From contig NZ_RJRZ01000026.1 of assembly GCF_003993775.1 (NCBI RefSeq), forward strand, positions 1 through 41,403: a stretch of DNA of 41,403 nt. Reading direction: 5' to 3'. A program made the position numbers and the translations under genes. The notes below the pieces were generated by a model. The model was not told where the DNA came from. It saw only the letters and a list, made by a program, of their open reading frames with translations, and searched no databases. Numbering within the stretch: position 1 is the stretch's first letter; each line of letters begins with the position of its first letter. Shown one piece after another: positions 23,943 through 32,599 of this stretch. The stretch comes from Frigidibacter oleivorans (GTDB lineage Bacteria; Pseudomonadota; Alphaproteobacteria; Rhodobacterales; Rhodobacteraceae).

Positions 23943-25258
23943 TCACGCGGCCGGTCCGGCCGCATTCCTGATCCGCTGCGACAGGCGCAGGTAGTTGCCG
24001 AACATCAGCATCAGCGAGACGGTGGTCGCGAATGCAGCGCCGTCTGCCCCGTAGCGGGGGACGAGGAAGAAGTTCATCGCGATATTCAGGACCGATGCGA
24101 AGGCGGCAACCTTCGCCATGTCGCGGTTGAAGCCCAGGGCGGTGAACAGGACGATCACCGGCGCGAAGACGGCCGTCAGCGTCTTTCCCACCTGCAGGAT
24201 CACGAAGGTCCACGCCACGTCCGCGTATTCCGCGCCGAAGATCAAGGTGATGATCTGGGTGCGGAACAGCAGCAACGGGATGACGGTGACCGCCAACGCG
24301 CCCGCCTGCAGCGCGACGGCCGTCTTCAGGATCCGCCATTGGGCCGCGCGGTCGCCGCTCGCCCCGATCCTGATGATCTTCGGCGCCATGAACAGCGCGA
24401 CGATCTCTGTCAGCACCATGGCGAGGAAGGTCATCCGCATGGCGACGCTGTAGGTGCCGACCTCGACGGCGCCAGCAAGGGGGCCGATCATGATGACGTC
24501 GATCTTGTTCAGGGCGATGGCGCTGCCCTGGGCCACCATGGACGGCAAGGCGATCGCGGACAGGACGGCGAGGTACTTGCGGGACGGCAGGCTGGGCGCA
24601 GAGGTACCTGCCGTCTCATGCGCAGCTTTCGCAACGTGTGCCAGACGGCGAAGACGCCCGATCCCACGGAGGCGACCAGAACCGCCGCAAGTCCTGCGGA
24701 GCCCTGGAGCGCAGACCCGCTATGGATCAGCGACAGGCCGACGATCATCACGATCAGCAGGGCGTTGTAGGTAATGTTCTCGTGGAGGATGCTGATGTCT
24801 CTGCGGTCCTCGATGGTGAAGATCATCTTCGCCATCTGCCGCATCGCCCCCATGAAGCAACTGACGGCCAGAACCAGCACGGCGATTCCACCGAAGCTCT
24901 GCCGCGCCTCTTCCATGAGCAGGGCCATGAGCGCCACGATGATCGACGGAAAAATGGCGACCAGCATGGAGAGGTTGAAGATCTGCCAGTTCCGTACATG
25001 GCGTCCGCGCCGAAGGTTGCGCGAGTAGTAGTAGCTCGACGCGGTCGACAGCCCGAGGGTCGAGACCGAGACGCTGAGGGTGATCAATCCGGTCAGGAAG
25101 AAGACGACGCCCGAGGTCTCGCGGTCGAAGTAGCGCGCGATGATCGTCGCGGACAGCAGCGCCAGCACCTTGGACAGTCCGAGGGTGGTGATCAGAGGTA
25201 TGGCGCGCCGGAGCCGCCTTGACAGGGTGGAGCGGCTCTTGGGTGGTTCGCTTGACAT
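23943..25258 (-). pseudogene. Wzx-type flippase, disrupted by a frameshift
   Basis: Two overlapping frames give the halves of one polysaccharide flippase. The first (25258 to 24509, ATG at 25256-25258) carries the N-terminal half: IPLITTLGLSKVLALLSATIIARYFDRETSG and several helices, then turns abruptly into a Pro/Arg/Ser-rich tail after WHTLRKLRMRRQV. The second (open from before 24600 to 23943) carries SAPSLPSRKYLAVLSAIALPSMVAQGSAIALNKIDVIMIGPL and the C-terminal helices. Moving the reading frame by one base (a missing base relative to the intact gene) around 24,560-24,640 joins them into about 438 residues, normal for the MATE/MOP Wzx family that flips lipid-linked repeat units. No slippery heptamer is visible, so programmed frameshifting is unlikely. 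Either a true mutation or a sequencing error. Confidence 0.8.
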
Positions 25259-25284
25259 GGAAGGGGTCTCGCCGGGAGACCCTG

Positions 25285-26355
25285 CTATCGCGCAGGGCCC
25301 AGATGTTGATCGAAGAACTGCTGCAGGCGCGTCGCGTTCGAGTGAAACGCCGTCTCGACCGCGTTCATGTGCGAGGCTCGTTCATCAAGCAAGGCGCCCG
25401 CCCTCTCGGCGATGTCAGGACCGAACGCACAGACGGTCGCTCCCAGCCCCGCCTCCTCGAAGACGCTTCGCACCTTCGTCTCGCGAGCATCCAGAACCGG
25501 AACCGGCAACGCCCCCCGCGCGCCCGCGATCAGCAGCGAATGCAGCCGGTTGCTGAAGATAACATGCGCGTTGTCATAGAGGGCCTGTGCGGGTCCGAGG
25601 CGCGATTGGGTCAATCCCAGTTCGACGAGATCCACGCCCGCATCGGCGGCGAGTTTCCTGCTGAAATCGGCATCATGCCCGACTTGCCAGGTGATCACCG
25701 GCCGCAGGCCCCGGGACCGCGACAGTTCGGCCAGCAGTTTCGTGGTCGGAAGCGCCTCGGGATAGAGGGACGAACGCTGGTCGCGAAACGAGATCAGCGC
25801 CAGCGGCTGGCCGGTGCCCTCCGACGTGGTGCTCTGGAACGGCTGCAGGAAGGCGAGGTCGGGGACGACCGGAACCTCGATACCGGCGTCGCGCAGAACC
25901 TGCTGGGATCGTGCGTCCCGGACCGAAAGGCCGCGACGCCGCAGGCCCTTCAGCAACCATGACCGCGATCCCGAGATGGAGGCGTAAGAGGCGCCGACCT
26001 ACGCCAGCGTCATGCGCGGCAACTGCAAGGTTGCAGCCAGCGGCAGAACCTTTGCGTAGTGGCTCTTCGTCGAGGAGACGGCACCGCAGGACAGGAACTG
26101 GACGCTCTCCTGTCCCGAAAGGCTGTTCAGCGTCAGGGCCTTGAAGAAGTCGCGGCTGGAGGAGACGACCTCCAGACGCTCCGACAGCGGCCCGAGGTTT
26201 TCCCTGATGTTGGCGACGTACCAGTCCGGCGCGCCGCCGGCCCAGGCAACGGTCCTGCACCTGCGACAGATCTCGGAAATCAGGAGACTGTTGATCGCTT
26301 CGTCGCCCAGGTTCGCGTACTGGGTCTTGAGAGACAGAAAGGCTTTCATTCTCAT
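25285..26355 (-). pseudogene. Polysaccharide pyruvyltransferase family, interrupted by an in-frame TAG
   Basis: From an ATG at 26353-26355 the frame encodes MRMKAFLSLKTQYANLGDEAINSLL (N-x-GDEA start of the family), continues to LQLPRMTLA and stops at TAG (25999-26001). The same frame goes on immediately with VGASYASISGSRSWLLKGLRRRGLSVRDARSQQVLRDAGIE, the family's surface-exposed SVRDxxS region, and ends with HVIFSNRLHSLLIAGARG and the C-terminus at 25285. No frame change is involved, so a single nonsense codon splits an otherwise whole gene of about 356 codons. The enzyme would add a pyruvate ketal from phosphoenolpyruvate to a sugar. A restart at a TTG near 25956 could give only the C-terminal half. 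Read-through or a base-call error remain possible. Confidence 0.82.
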
Positions 26356-26430
26356 GTCATTCCGGGGAGCGAGATCGGGTGCAGCGGTCGGTCCGGGTTC
26401 TCGCGGACAGAACGTGGCCTTGCTCAAGCC

Positions 26431-27936
26431 TCACCCCTTCGCCCCCTGTCCGCGCGCATAGACGTCCTCATAGCGCACGATGTCGTCCTCGCCCAGGTAG
26501 GCGCCGGTCTGGACCTCGATCAGGACCATGGGCACCTTGCCGGGGTTCTCCATCCGGTGGACGGCGCCGAGGGGGATGTAGACGGACTGGTTTTCCGTCA
26601 GCAGCTTCACCTCGTCGTCCACGGTGACCTTCGCGGTGCCCGAGACGACGATCCAGTGTTCCGAGCGGTGGAAATGCGATTGCAGCGACAGCGCCGCGCC
26701 GGGATGGACGACGATGCGCTTGACCTGGAACCGGCCGCCGAGCGCCAGCGTCTCGAACCAGCCCCAGGGGCGGTGGTCGCGGGGGAAGGCCTCGGCCTGT
26801 TTCGCGCCGCGGGCCTTCAGCGCCGTGACCGCCTTCTTCACGTCTTGGGCGCGGGACATGTCGGCCACCAGCACCGCGTCGCCGGTGGCGACGGCGATGA
26901 CGTTCTTCAGCCCGATGCCGACCAGTTCCACCGTCTCGGCCTCGGATCGCAGCAGGCTGTCCTCGCAGTCGATGGGGGTGGCATTGCCGCCGGTGACGAC
27001 GCCCGAGGCATCGGCCTCGGTCTCGCGCCAGACGGCGTCCCAGCCCCCGAGGTCGGACCATGCGCCGGCATAGGGCACGACGGACAGGTTCGGCGCCTTC
27101 TCCATCACCGCGTAGTCGATCGAGATCTCCTCGGCCCCGGCCCATGCGGCGGGGTCGAGCCGCAGGAAGCCCAGGTCGGTCCGCGCCGCCTCGACCGCGG
27201 CGCGGACCGGGGCCAGCAGGGCGGGGGCATGGGCCTCGAAGGCCGCGACGATGTCCTGCGCCGCGGCGAGGAAGATGCCGGCGTTCCACAGATAGGTGCC
27301 CGCCGCCAGCATCGCCTGCGCGGTGGGAAGGTCCGGCTTCTCGACGAAGCGGGCCAGCGGCACCGGCTGGCCGCTGCCATCGGGGGCGGCGGTCAGTTCC
27401 AGATAGCCATAGCCGGTCTCGGGCCGGTCGGGCGCGATGCCGAAGGTCACCAGCTCGCCCCGCGCCACGGCCGCCATCCCCGCCGTCACCGCCGCGCCGA
27501 AGGCGGCCTTGTCCGGGATCACGTGGTCCGAGGGCGCGACCAGCATCACCGCCCGCGGATCCTCGGCCAGCAGGTGCAGCGCGGCGGCCAGCACGGCGGG
27601 GGCGGTGTTGCGGCCCTCGGGTTCGATCAGGATGGCGCCGGGATCGATGCCGGCCTCGGCCAGCTGTTCGGTCACGATAAAGCGGAAGTCGGATCCGGTG
27701 ACGACGACGGGGGCGGCAAAGGCGGGGCCGGACAGCCGTTCGGCCGAGGCGGCGAAGAGCGAGGTCTGCCCCGTCAGCCGGGCGAACTGCTTGGGATAGC
27801 TCTTGCGCGACAGCGGCCACAGCCGCGTGCCGGATCCCCCGCACAGCAGCACCGGCGTGATCATCGCCAGCCGACCCTGCGGCGCAGCCGGCGCGGGCTC
27901 GTCAGCGACGGGCTGCGGGGTTCGGGCAAAGGCCAT
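26431..27936 (-). CDS. manC: Mannose-1-phosphate guanylyltransferase / mannose-6-phosphate isomerase
   Basis: 501 residues from the ATG at 27934-27936, chosen for the GGAG about eight bases upstream; a later ATG (27864) begins exactly at the catalytic domain (MITPVLLCGGSGTRLWPLSRKSYPKQF). The N-terminal domain is a nucleotidyltransferase (pyrophosphorylase signature GGSGTRLWP, then FVEKPDLPTA and NAGIFL), making GDP-mannose from mannose-1-phosphate and GTP. The C-terminal cupin has HRPWGWFETLALGG and HFHRSEHWIVVSGTA, giving the phosphomannose isomerase activity seen in type II enzymes such as AlgA/XanB. Its product feeds Gmd. Upstream is a perfect inverted repeat (28006-28019). A phosphomannomutase gene (manB) is not in the window. 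Confidence 0.95.
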   Translation of the reverse strand: MAFARTPQPVADEPAPAAPQGRLAMITPVLLCGGSGTRLWPLSRKSYPKQFARLTGQTSLFAASAERLSGPAFAAPVVVTGSDFRFIVTEQLAEAGIDPGAILIEPEGRNTAPAVLAAALHLLAEDPRAVMLVAPSDHVIPDKAAFGAAVTAGMAAVARGELVTFGIAPDRPETGYGYLELTAAPDGSGQPVPLARFVEKPDLPTAQAMLAAGTYLWNAGIFLAAAQDIVAAFEAHAPALLAPVRAAVEAARTDLGFLRLDPAAWAGAEEISIDYAVMEKAPNLSVVPYAGAWSDLGGWDAVWRETEADASGVVTGGNATPIDCEDSLLRSEAETVELVGIGLKNVIAVATGDAVLVADMSRAQDVKKAVTALKARGAKQAEAFPRDHRPWGWFETLALGGRFQVKRIVVHPGAALSLQSHFHRSEHWIVVSGTAKVTVDDEVKLLTENQSVYIPLGAVHRMENPGKVPMVLIEVQTGAYLGEDDIVRYEDVYARGQGAKG

Positions 27937-28333
27937 GCGAAGTCTCCGTGGGCTTGGCCGGATGGGGCGATCCGGACCGGAAGGGGCAAACCGGCACACT
28001 CGTCAGCGAACGTGTTCGCAGTTGCAGCATGAACGGGCTGCTTGGCAAGCGAAAGCGCATTTGCCTCTGCCGGCTGAACTTCGCCGACCTGTGGCCGGGA
28101 CCGGCCGCCGCGGGTGGTGCAGGCATCGGGGTCCCGTCCGGGCCGGGTGGCGGCGGCCGGTTCCGGCGACGGTGCGGCATCGCGGGCAGTTTCGTTTCCG
28201 CACCCGTCAGGCCGTCGCCGCACCGGTGCCGCAGCCCCGGCCGCGCTGCCCCCTGCGCCCTGTTCTTCGGCGCACGCAAGCCGGCGCGGCGCAGACCGGG
28301 CCTCGCCGTCCATCGACCGTGCCGGCGCGAGAA
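27937..28333. other. 397-bp intergenic region between manC and a glycosyltransferase gene
   Basis: No gene is supported. Open frames on the plus strand are rich in Arg, Pro and Gly and resemble no family. The half nearest manC contains the inverted repeat at 28006-28019 and presumably the manC promoter, though TTGCCA on the minus strand has no fitting -10. The remainder shows only GC-rich sequence without a terminator. Confidence 0.6.
28006..28019. promoter_or_regulatory. Inverted repeat upstream of manC (possible operator)
   Basis: GCGAAC-GT-GTTCGC is a perfect inverted repeat with 6-bp arms and a 2-bp spacer, about 70 bases upstream of the manC start. It could bind a dimeric regulator of the exopolysaccharide genes, but no regulator is encoded nearby. 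Confidence 0.3.
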
Positions 28334-29533
28334 TCACCCCGACACCCGCAGGCCGGTCGCGGCGGGCACGGGCTGCGGCCGCAGCCGGTCATAGACGGCG
28401 GCATGGGCCGCGACATAGGCGGGCAGGGCGTAGTGATCGGCGATCCGCTGCCTCGCGGCCTGGCCCAGCCGGGCGCGTCCCGCCGCGCCCAGGCCGATCA
28501 GCGCCTCGACCCCCGCGACGATGGCCTGCGGATCGGCGGGCGGGATGGCGAGGCCTGTCTCGCCCAGCAGATCGGCCACGCCGCCCACCTCGGTCGCGAT
28601 GCAGGGCAGGCCGCAGGCCATCGCCTCGGCGGTCGCGATCGAGAAGGTCTCGCCCCAGGCCGAGGACAGCACGAAGGCATCGAACCCCGCCACCAGCGGC
28701 GCCACCTGCAGCACCGGCCCCGCCAGCGTCACCCGGTCGGCCAGCGCCAGGTCCGCCACCATCCGTTCGGTGGTGCCGCCGCGATGGCCGTCGCCCGCGA
28801 TCAGCGCGTGCACCGGCTGGCCACGATCCCGCAGCATCGCCAGCGCCCGGATCAGCGTGGCATGGTCCTTCATCGGATGGGCGCGCGCCACATTGCCGAT
28901 CAGGAACCGGTCCGCCGGAATGCCATAGGCCGCGCGGACCCGGGCGCGGGCGGCGGGGTCGGGGCAGAATTCCGCGGCATCGACGGCATTGGGGATGACC
29001 GCCCCCCGCGTCACGTCATAGCCGAGCCGGGCATGCTGGTCGCGCGCCACCGCCGAGGTGAAGAGAATCGCCCCGACCGAGGCCGACAGCCGGCAGGACA
29101 GGCGCAGCACCGCGCGCGTGGCCATCTTCTCGCGCGGCAGGCTGCCCAGCGAATGGTGGACGCTCCAGATTACCGCGGGCCGTGGCCCGGCCATGCCCGC
29201 GCGGGCCAGCGTGCAGGCGAGGTTGCCGTGATACATCCAGCCGTGCAGCACGTCCGCCGCGGCCTCGCGCACCCGGCGGCGCAAGGCGGGCAGGGCGAAG
29301 GGGGCCAGCGCCGGATAGCGGATGCCGAGGCTCGCCACCGGGACGCCCAGATCCTCGATCCGGCCGCGCACCGCGCCACCTTCCAGCAGGCTCAGGACCG
29401 AATGACCGGCGACGCGGGGACCCAGGGCGCGCAGATAGCGCCACAGCATGATCTCGGCGCCGCCGAGGTGCAGACCGGTGATGACATGCAGAACGCGCAA
29501 GGACTGATACCCGCCCCCGACCGGTGGGGACAT
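28334..29533 (-). CDS. GT4-family glycosyltransferase
   Basis: 399 residues from the ATG at 29531-29533; a TTG six codons upstream is a possible alternative. N-terminal SLRVLHVITGLHLGGAEIMLWRYLRAL is the classic GGAE loop of GT4 enzymes that build exopolysaccharide. The C-terminal part has IPNAVDAAEFCPDP, LIGNVARAHPMKDHATLIRALAML, ALIAGDGHRGGTTERM and SSAWGETFSIATAEAMACGLPCIATEVGGVADLLG, the donor site with E-x7-E. It lies in the same orientation as manC but is separated from it by 397 bp. It may be the last glycosyltransferase of the locus or serve another glycan. High GC, native composition. Confidence 0.88.
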   Translation of the reverse strand: MSPPVGGGYQSLRVLHVITGLHLGGAEIMLWRYLRALGPRVAGHSVLSLLEGGAVRGRIEDLGVPVASLGIRYPALAPFALPALRRRVREAAADVLHGWMYHGNLACTLARAGMAGPRPAVIWSVHHSLGSLPREKMATRAVLRLSCRLSASVGAILFTSAVARDQHARLGYDVTRGAVIPNAVDAAEFCPDPAARARVRAAYGIPADRFLIGNVARAHPMKDHATLIRALAMLRDRGQPVHALIAGDGHRGGTTERMVADLALADRVTLAGPVLQVAPLVAGFDAFVLSSAWGETFSIATAEAMACGLPCIATEVGGVADLLGETGLAIPPADPQAIVAGVEALIGLGAAGRARLGQAARQRIADHYALPAYVAAHAAVYDRLRPQPVPAATGLRVSG

Positions 29534-29636
29534 GATCCAGACTATCCGCAACCCCGAGGCTGCGCCTAGCGGATTCCTGCAGCCTGCGCGGGTCCGTCAG
29601 CGGGGGCCGCGACCGGTTCCGCCGCCCGCGCCCCGC

Positions 29637-29665
29637 TTGGCGCGCGCCGCATCGCACGCCATATC
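29637..29665 (+). promoter_or_regulatory. Predicted promoter of the DUF6635-like gene
   Basis: TTGGCG (29637-29642), a 17-bp spacer and CATATC (29660-29665) lie 50-70 bases upstream of the two possible starts at 29715 and 29733. Confidence 0.45.
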
Positions 29666-29732
29666 TTCCGGCAGGGCGGACCCGCGCCGCCCCCCGCGCA
29701 GGGATCGCGCCAGGATGAGGGACCCGAAACCG

Positions 29733-30671
29733 ATGGACCAGCCCGTACAGACCGCGGCGGCGCCGCCCGAGGCCGCGCAGGTCTTCGATGCCGCGCGGGC
29801 GCGGATCGATGGCTTCGTCCGCGCGAACTTCGGCTGGCGCGGCACCATCGGCCTGCACCGGCGCGCCTTTGGCTGGGATCTGCTGCGCGCCCCGTTCGGG
29901 GTGATGCTGGCGCCGTTGCATGTGCTGATCCGACTCGCCGCGCCCCTGCTGCGCCGCCTCGGCGCACGGGGGCTGGCGGCATGGCTCGACCGGCGGCAGC
30001 TGGTGCTGAAGACCGCCGTCGCCCGCGAGATCGAATTGCGGATCGCCGCGGGCCTGATCGGGGTCGCGGTGGTGCCCGGGGACCGGCGGCCGATCGCCCG
30101 GATCATCGCCGGCGCGCCGGAACTGCGCGACCTGCTGCGCCGCGCCGGCAGCCCGGACGAGGCCGATGCCCGCACCCGCCGCGTGGCGGATGCCATCGCC
30201 GCCTATTCCGGTACCCGCTCGGCGGTGGCCGAGATCACCACCGCCCTGATCGCGCTGGTGCTGGGGGCGGTGCTGTTCCGCGCGGCGACGCCGGGCATGG
30301 TGTCGATGGCGCCGCGGCTGGCCGACAGCTGGACCCGCGACACGGCGATCAGCGCCTTCCCGCTGGGGTCGGGGCTGGGGCGGATGTGGTACGGGATCTT
30401 TCCGGTGGACACACCGGTGGGGGCGGTGGTCGCGATGGTGATCCTGCTGATTTTCGCCGCATCGGCGCTGACCGCCTTCGCGGGCGTGCTGGCCGACCCG
30501 CCGCAGGCCTGGGCCGGCGTGCACCGCCGCCGCCTGCAGCGCCTGATCGACACCATCGAGGCGGACCTGACCGGCGCCCCGCCGCGCCCCTTCGCGGCGC
30601 GCGAGCACTACTATGCCCGCATGGCCGATGTGGTGGACATCGGCTCGGCGCTGGCGCGGCTGTTCCGCTAG
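29733..30671 (+). CDS. DUF6635-like membrane protein of unknown function
   Basis: 312 residues if the ATG at 29733 is used (GAGGG about 12 bases upstream); the ATG at 29715 would add six. The cytosolic-looking N-terminal part contains ANFGWRGTIGLHRRAFGWDLLRAPFGVMLAPLHVLIRLAAPLLRRLG. Two hydrophobic stretches near the middle (ITTALIALVLGAVLF) and later (GAVVAMVILLIFAASALTAFAGVL) are probable membrane helices, and the end is RPFAAREHYYARMADVVDIGSALARLF. This arrangement recalls the DUF6635 family found in Rhodobacterales; I make the assignment from memory with moderate confidence. No catalytic motif is seen. It is divergent from the glycosyltransferase gene. Confidence 0.75.
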   Translation: MDQPVQTAAAPPEAAQVFDAARARIDGFVRANFGWRGTIGLHRRAFGWDLLRAPFGVMLAPLHVLIRLAAPLLRRLGARGLAAWLDRRQLVLKTAVAREIELRIAAGLIGVAVVPGDRRPIARIIAGAPELRDLLRRAGSPDEADARTRRVADAIAAYSGTRSAVAEITTALIALVLGAVLFRAATPGMVSMAPRLADSWTRDTAISAFPLGSGLGRMWYGIFPVDTPVGAVVAMVILLIFAASALTAFAGVLADPPQAWAGVHRRRLQRLIDTIEADLTGAPPRPFAAREHYYARMADVVDIGSALARLFR

Positions 30672-30692
30672 GGGCGGACCCCCCGCGGCGGC

Positions 30693-31106
30693 TCAGCCCT
30701 CCGCCTCCGCCGGCAGCGATTCCAGGATCGCCACCAGCCCCGGCTCGCCGACAATCGCCACCGCCGCCTCGACCGTATACCAGGCGCGGCTGCGTTCGTG
30801 CATCTCGTCCCAGCGGCGGCGCAGGCGGGTGACGTCCAGCCGGAACACCTCGACCTCGCAGGGCTGGACCGTCCCGTCCTCGAACCGCTTCTCGGCAAGA
30901 TAGGTGCCGATGGGGTCGGGCCGCAGGCGGCCGGTGGCACCGGCCTCTTCCTCGGCCTCGATCCGGGCGGATTGCGCCGCGGTCTTGCCGGGGATCAGCC
31001 AGCCGCGCGGCGCGATCCAGCGCCGCGTCTCGCGCGTGGTGACGAGCAGAACCTCGATGCGGCCCTTCTTGATGCGGACGGGGAGCGCGGCGACTTGACG
31101 GAGCAT
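30693..31106 (-). CDS. NUDIX hydrolase
   Basis: 137 residues from the ATG at 31104-31106, preceded by GGAAG; longer frames upstream are Arg/Cys-rich and unlikely. The NUDIX box appears as GWLIPGKTAAQSARIEAEEEAGATG, a slightly altered form of G-x5-E-x7-REUxEExGU: the first Glu position is Lys/Thr (PGKTAAQSA) while the downstream EAEEEAG metal-binding core is intact. Flanking parts (MLRQVAALPVRIKKGRIEVLLVTTRETRRWIAPRG and VEVFRLDVTRLRRRWDEMHERSRAWYTVEAA) match the diphosphoinositol-polyphosphate-hydrolase-like group of small bacterial NUDIX proteins. The substrate, some nucleoside diphosphate derivative, is unknown. Promoter visible at 31133-31161. Confidence 0.9.
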   Translation of the reverse strand: MLRQVAALPVRIKKGRIEVLLVTTRETRRWIAPRGWLIPGKTAAQSARIEAEEEAGATGRLRPDPIGTYLAEKRFEDGTVQPCEVEVFRLDVTRLRRRWDEMHERSRAWYTVEAAVAIVGEPGLVAILESLPAEAEG

Positions 31107-31132
31107 GAAACCTGTTTCTTCCGAATGATCGC

Positions 31133-31161
31133 ATACAACTAGACATCTGGCGGGGGTGCAA
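31133..31161 (-). promoter_or_regulatory. Predicted promoter of the NUDIX gene
   Basis: On the minus strand TTGCAC (31156-31161), a 17-bp spacer and TTGTAT (31133-31138); transcription would start near 31126, about 20 bases before the ATG. Confidence 0.45.
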
Positions 31162-31266
31162 TGGATAAACGCATCAGCGCAGCGGGCCGGGGCCGATTGT
31201 TCCGCATGGATCTTGACGCTACGGCGACGGGGTCCGAAACTTGGACGCATCAGAAGGAATGACCCG

Positions 31267-31344
31267 ATGAAGACTCTTGCCGGCCTCGCGCTTCTGCTGA
31301 TCCTCGCCGCCTGTGACGTGGTGCCGGTGGTGCCCTTGGTCTGA
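31267..31344 (+). CDS. Tiny lipoprotein (25 residues)
   Basis: MKTLAGLALLLILAAC-DVVPVVPLV: a Lys-containing n-region, a hydrophobic core and a lipobox LAAC with Cys16, so the mature peptide would be a lipid-linked decapeptide, CDVVPVVPLV. The ATG at 31267 has GAAGGA nine bases upstream. Acidic Asp at +2 after the Cys would favour inner-membrane retention by the E. coli rule, which may not apply here. It is similar in plan to entericidin-like small lipoproteins but shares no recognisable sequence. TTGACG (31213-31218) with a poor -10 (GAAACT) is a weak promoter candidate. It may well be missed by automatic gene callers. Confidence 0.65.
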   Translation: MKTLAGLALLLILAACDVVPVVPLV

Positions 31345-31366
31345 TCCGTCCGCGCGCCCCGCCCGG

Positions 31367-31394
31367 TTGCACGCGGCGGCGCGGCACGTATAGT
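31367..31394 (+). promoter_or_regulatory. Predicted promoter of the GT-A-like gene
   Basis: TTGCAC (31367-31372), a 16-bp spacer and TATAGT (31389-31394), about 90 bases before the ATG at 31485. The -10 element is one of the best in the window. Confidence 0.55.
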
Positions 31395-31484
31395 CCGCCC
31401 GCGACCCGGCAGCGCCGCCGGGGCTGACAGGTCGCGACGCGACGGCCGCGACGAAGGGCCGGCGGCCGGACCGGCGAGGAACCG

Positions 31485-32558
31485 ATGCCTGCCTCAAAGA
31501 CGCCTGCCGCCCCCCCGCCCGAGACGTCGCCCGAGACGGGGCCCGAGACGACCCGCGAGACACTTCCGGGGCCGGCGCCCTTCAACGTGCTGGCCGTGGT
31601 CCAGCGCGGCCGGCTGGAATACGAGGCGCTGATCCTCGCCGCCAGCTTCCGTGCCGCGCATCCCGACCCGGCGACCGCCCCCCGCCTGATCCTGGCCGAG
31701 CCGCAGCCCGGCCCCCGCTGGTCCGACGATCCGCGCATCACGCCGCAGGTGCGGGCGGCGCTGGAACGGCTGGGGGCCGAGATCCGGCCCTTCGACAACC
31801 GCGACTTCGGCCACTCCTGGCCCTATGGCAACAAGATCGAGGCGCTGGAGGCGTTGCCCGAGGGCGAGCCCTTCCTGTTCCTCGACACCGACACGCTGAT
31901 CCTGGGGCCGCTGACGGACCTGCCCTTCGACTTCACCCGTCCCGCCGCCTCGATGCGGCGCGAGGGCACATGGCCCGACCCGCCGCTGTACGGGCCGGGC
32001 TACGGGGCGATCTGGAAATCGCTCTACGACCGCTTCGGGCTCGACTTCGCCGGCACGCTGGATGAAAGCCAGCCCGACGAATACTGGCGGCGCTATCTGT
32101 ATTTCAACGCCGGCTGGTTCTTCCATGCCGATCCGCGCGCCTTCGGCCGGCGGTTCCGCGACTATGCCGTCGCGATCCGCGACGACCCGGGCGAGGCGCT
32201 GGCCAGCCAGACGCTGGACCCCTGGCTGGACCAGGTGGCACTGCCGCTGGTGATCCGCTCCTTCGGCGGCGGGCGGCCGGGGCCGGACCTGTCGGGGCTC
32301 GACGGGGACCGCACCTGCCACTACCGGACCCTGCCGCTGCTCTATGCGCGCGAGGGCGACGCGGTGGTGGCATGTCTGGAAGAGGTGACGGCCCCGAACC
32401 CGGTGAAGCGGCTGCTGAAGGAGTGGGAGCCGGCGAAACGGCTGATCTATCAAGGACGGGGCGCCCGGGTGCGGGCACTGTTCGACCGCCGCGACCTGCC
32501 CCGGCGCGAGGCGGTGATCCGCAACCGAATCAAGGCAGAGGGCCTGTGGTTCCGCTAG
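31485..32558 (+). CDS. GT-A-like protein with a DTD motif, function unknown
   Basis: 357 residues. The first 30 residues are Pro/Thr/Glu-rich and disordered. Then FNVLAVVQRGRLEYEALILAASFR, and a central NKIEALEALPEGEPFLFLDTDTLILGPL with the D-x-D signature of GT-A nucleotide-sugar enzymes, followed by aromatic-rich sequence YFNAGWFFHADPRAFG, where the NAGWF element also fits a GT8-like fold. The end is RRDLPRREAVIRNRIKAEGLWFR. I do not recognise a characterised family. It could be a glycosyltransferase, but the DTD and NAG pattern alone do not establish a donor. It lies some 3 kb from the polysaccharide locus and has its own promoter. Confidence 0.75.
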   Translation: MPASKTPAAPPPETSPETGPETTRETLPGPAPFNVLAVVQRGRLEYEALILAASFRAAHPDPATAPRLILAEPQPGPRWSDDPRITPQVRAALERLGAEIRPFDNRDFGHSWPYGNKIEALEALPEGEPFLFLDTDTLILGPLTDLPFDFTRPAASMRREGTWPDPPLYGPGYGAIWKSLYDRFGLDFAGTLDESQPDEYWRRYLYFNAGWFFHADPRAFGRRFRDYAVAIRDDPGEALASQTLDPWLDQVALPLVIRSFGGGRPGPDLSGLDGDRTCHYRTLPLLYAREGDAVVACLEEVTAPNPVKRLLKEWEPAKRLIYQGRGARVRALFDRRDLPRREAVIRNRIKAEGLWFR

Positions 32559-32599
32559 GCTGCGCCCGAACCCCACCCACGGCAATGACGGAGCCGCCG

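Noticed and set aside
24509-24640. Programmed -1 frameshift in the flippase gene
   Set aside because: No X-XXY-YYZ slippery heptamer in the correct phase was found near the switch point, and Wzx genes are not known to use one.
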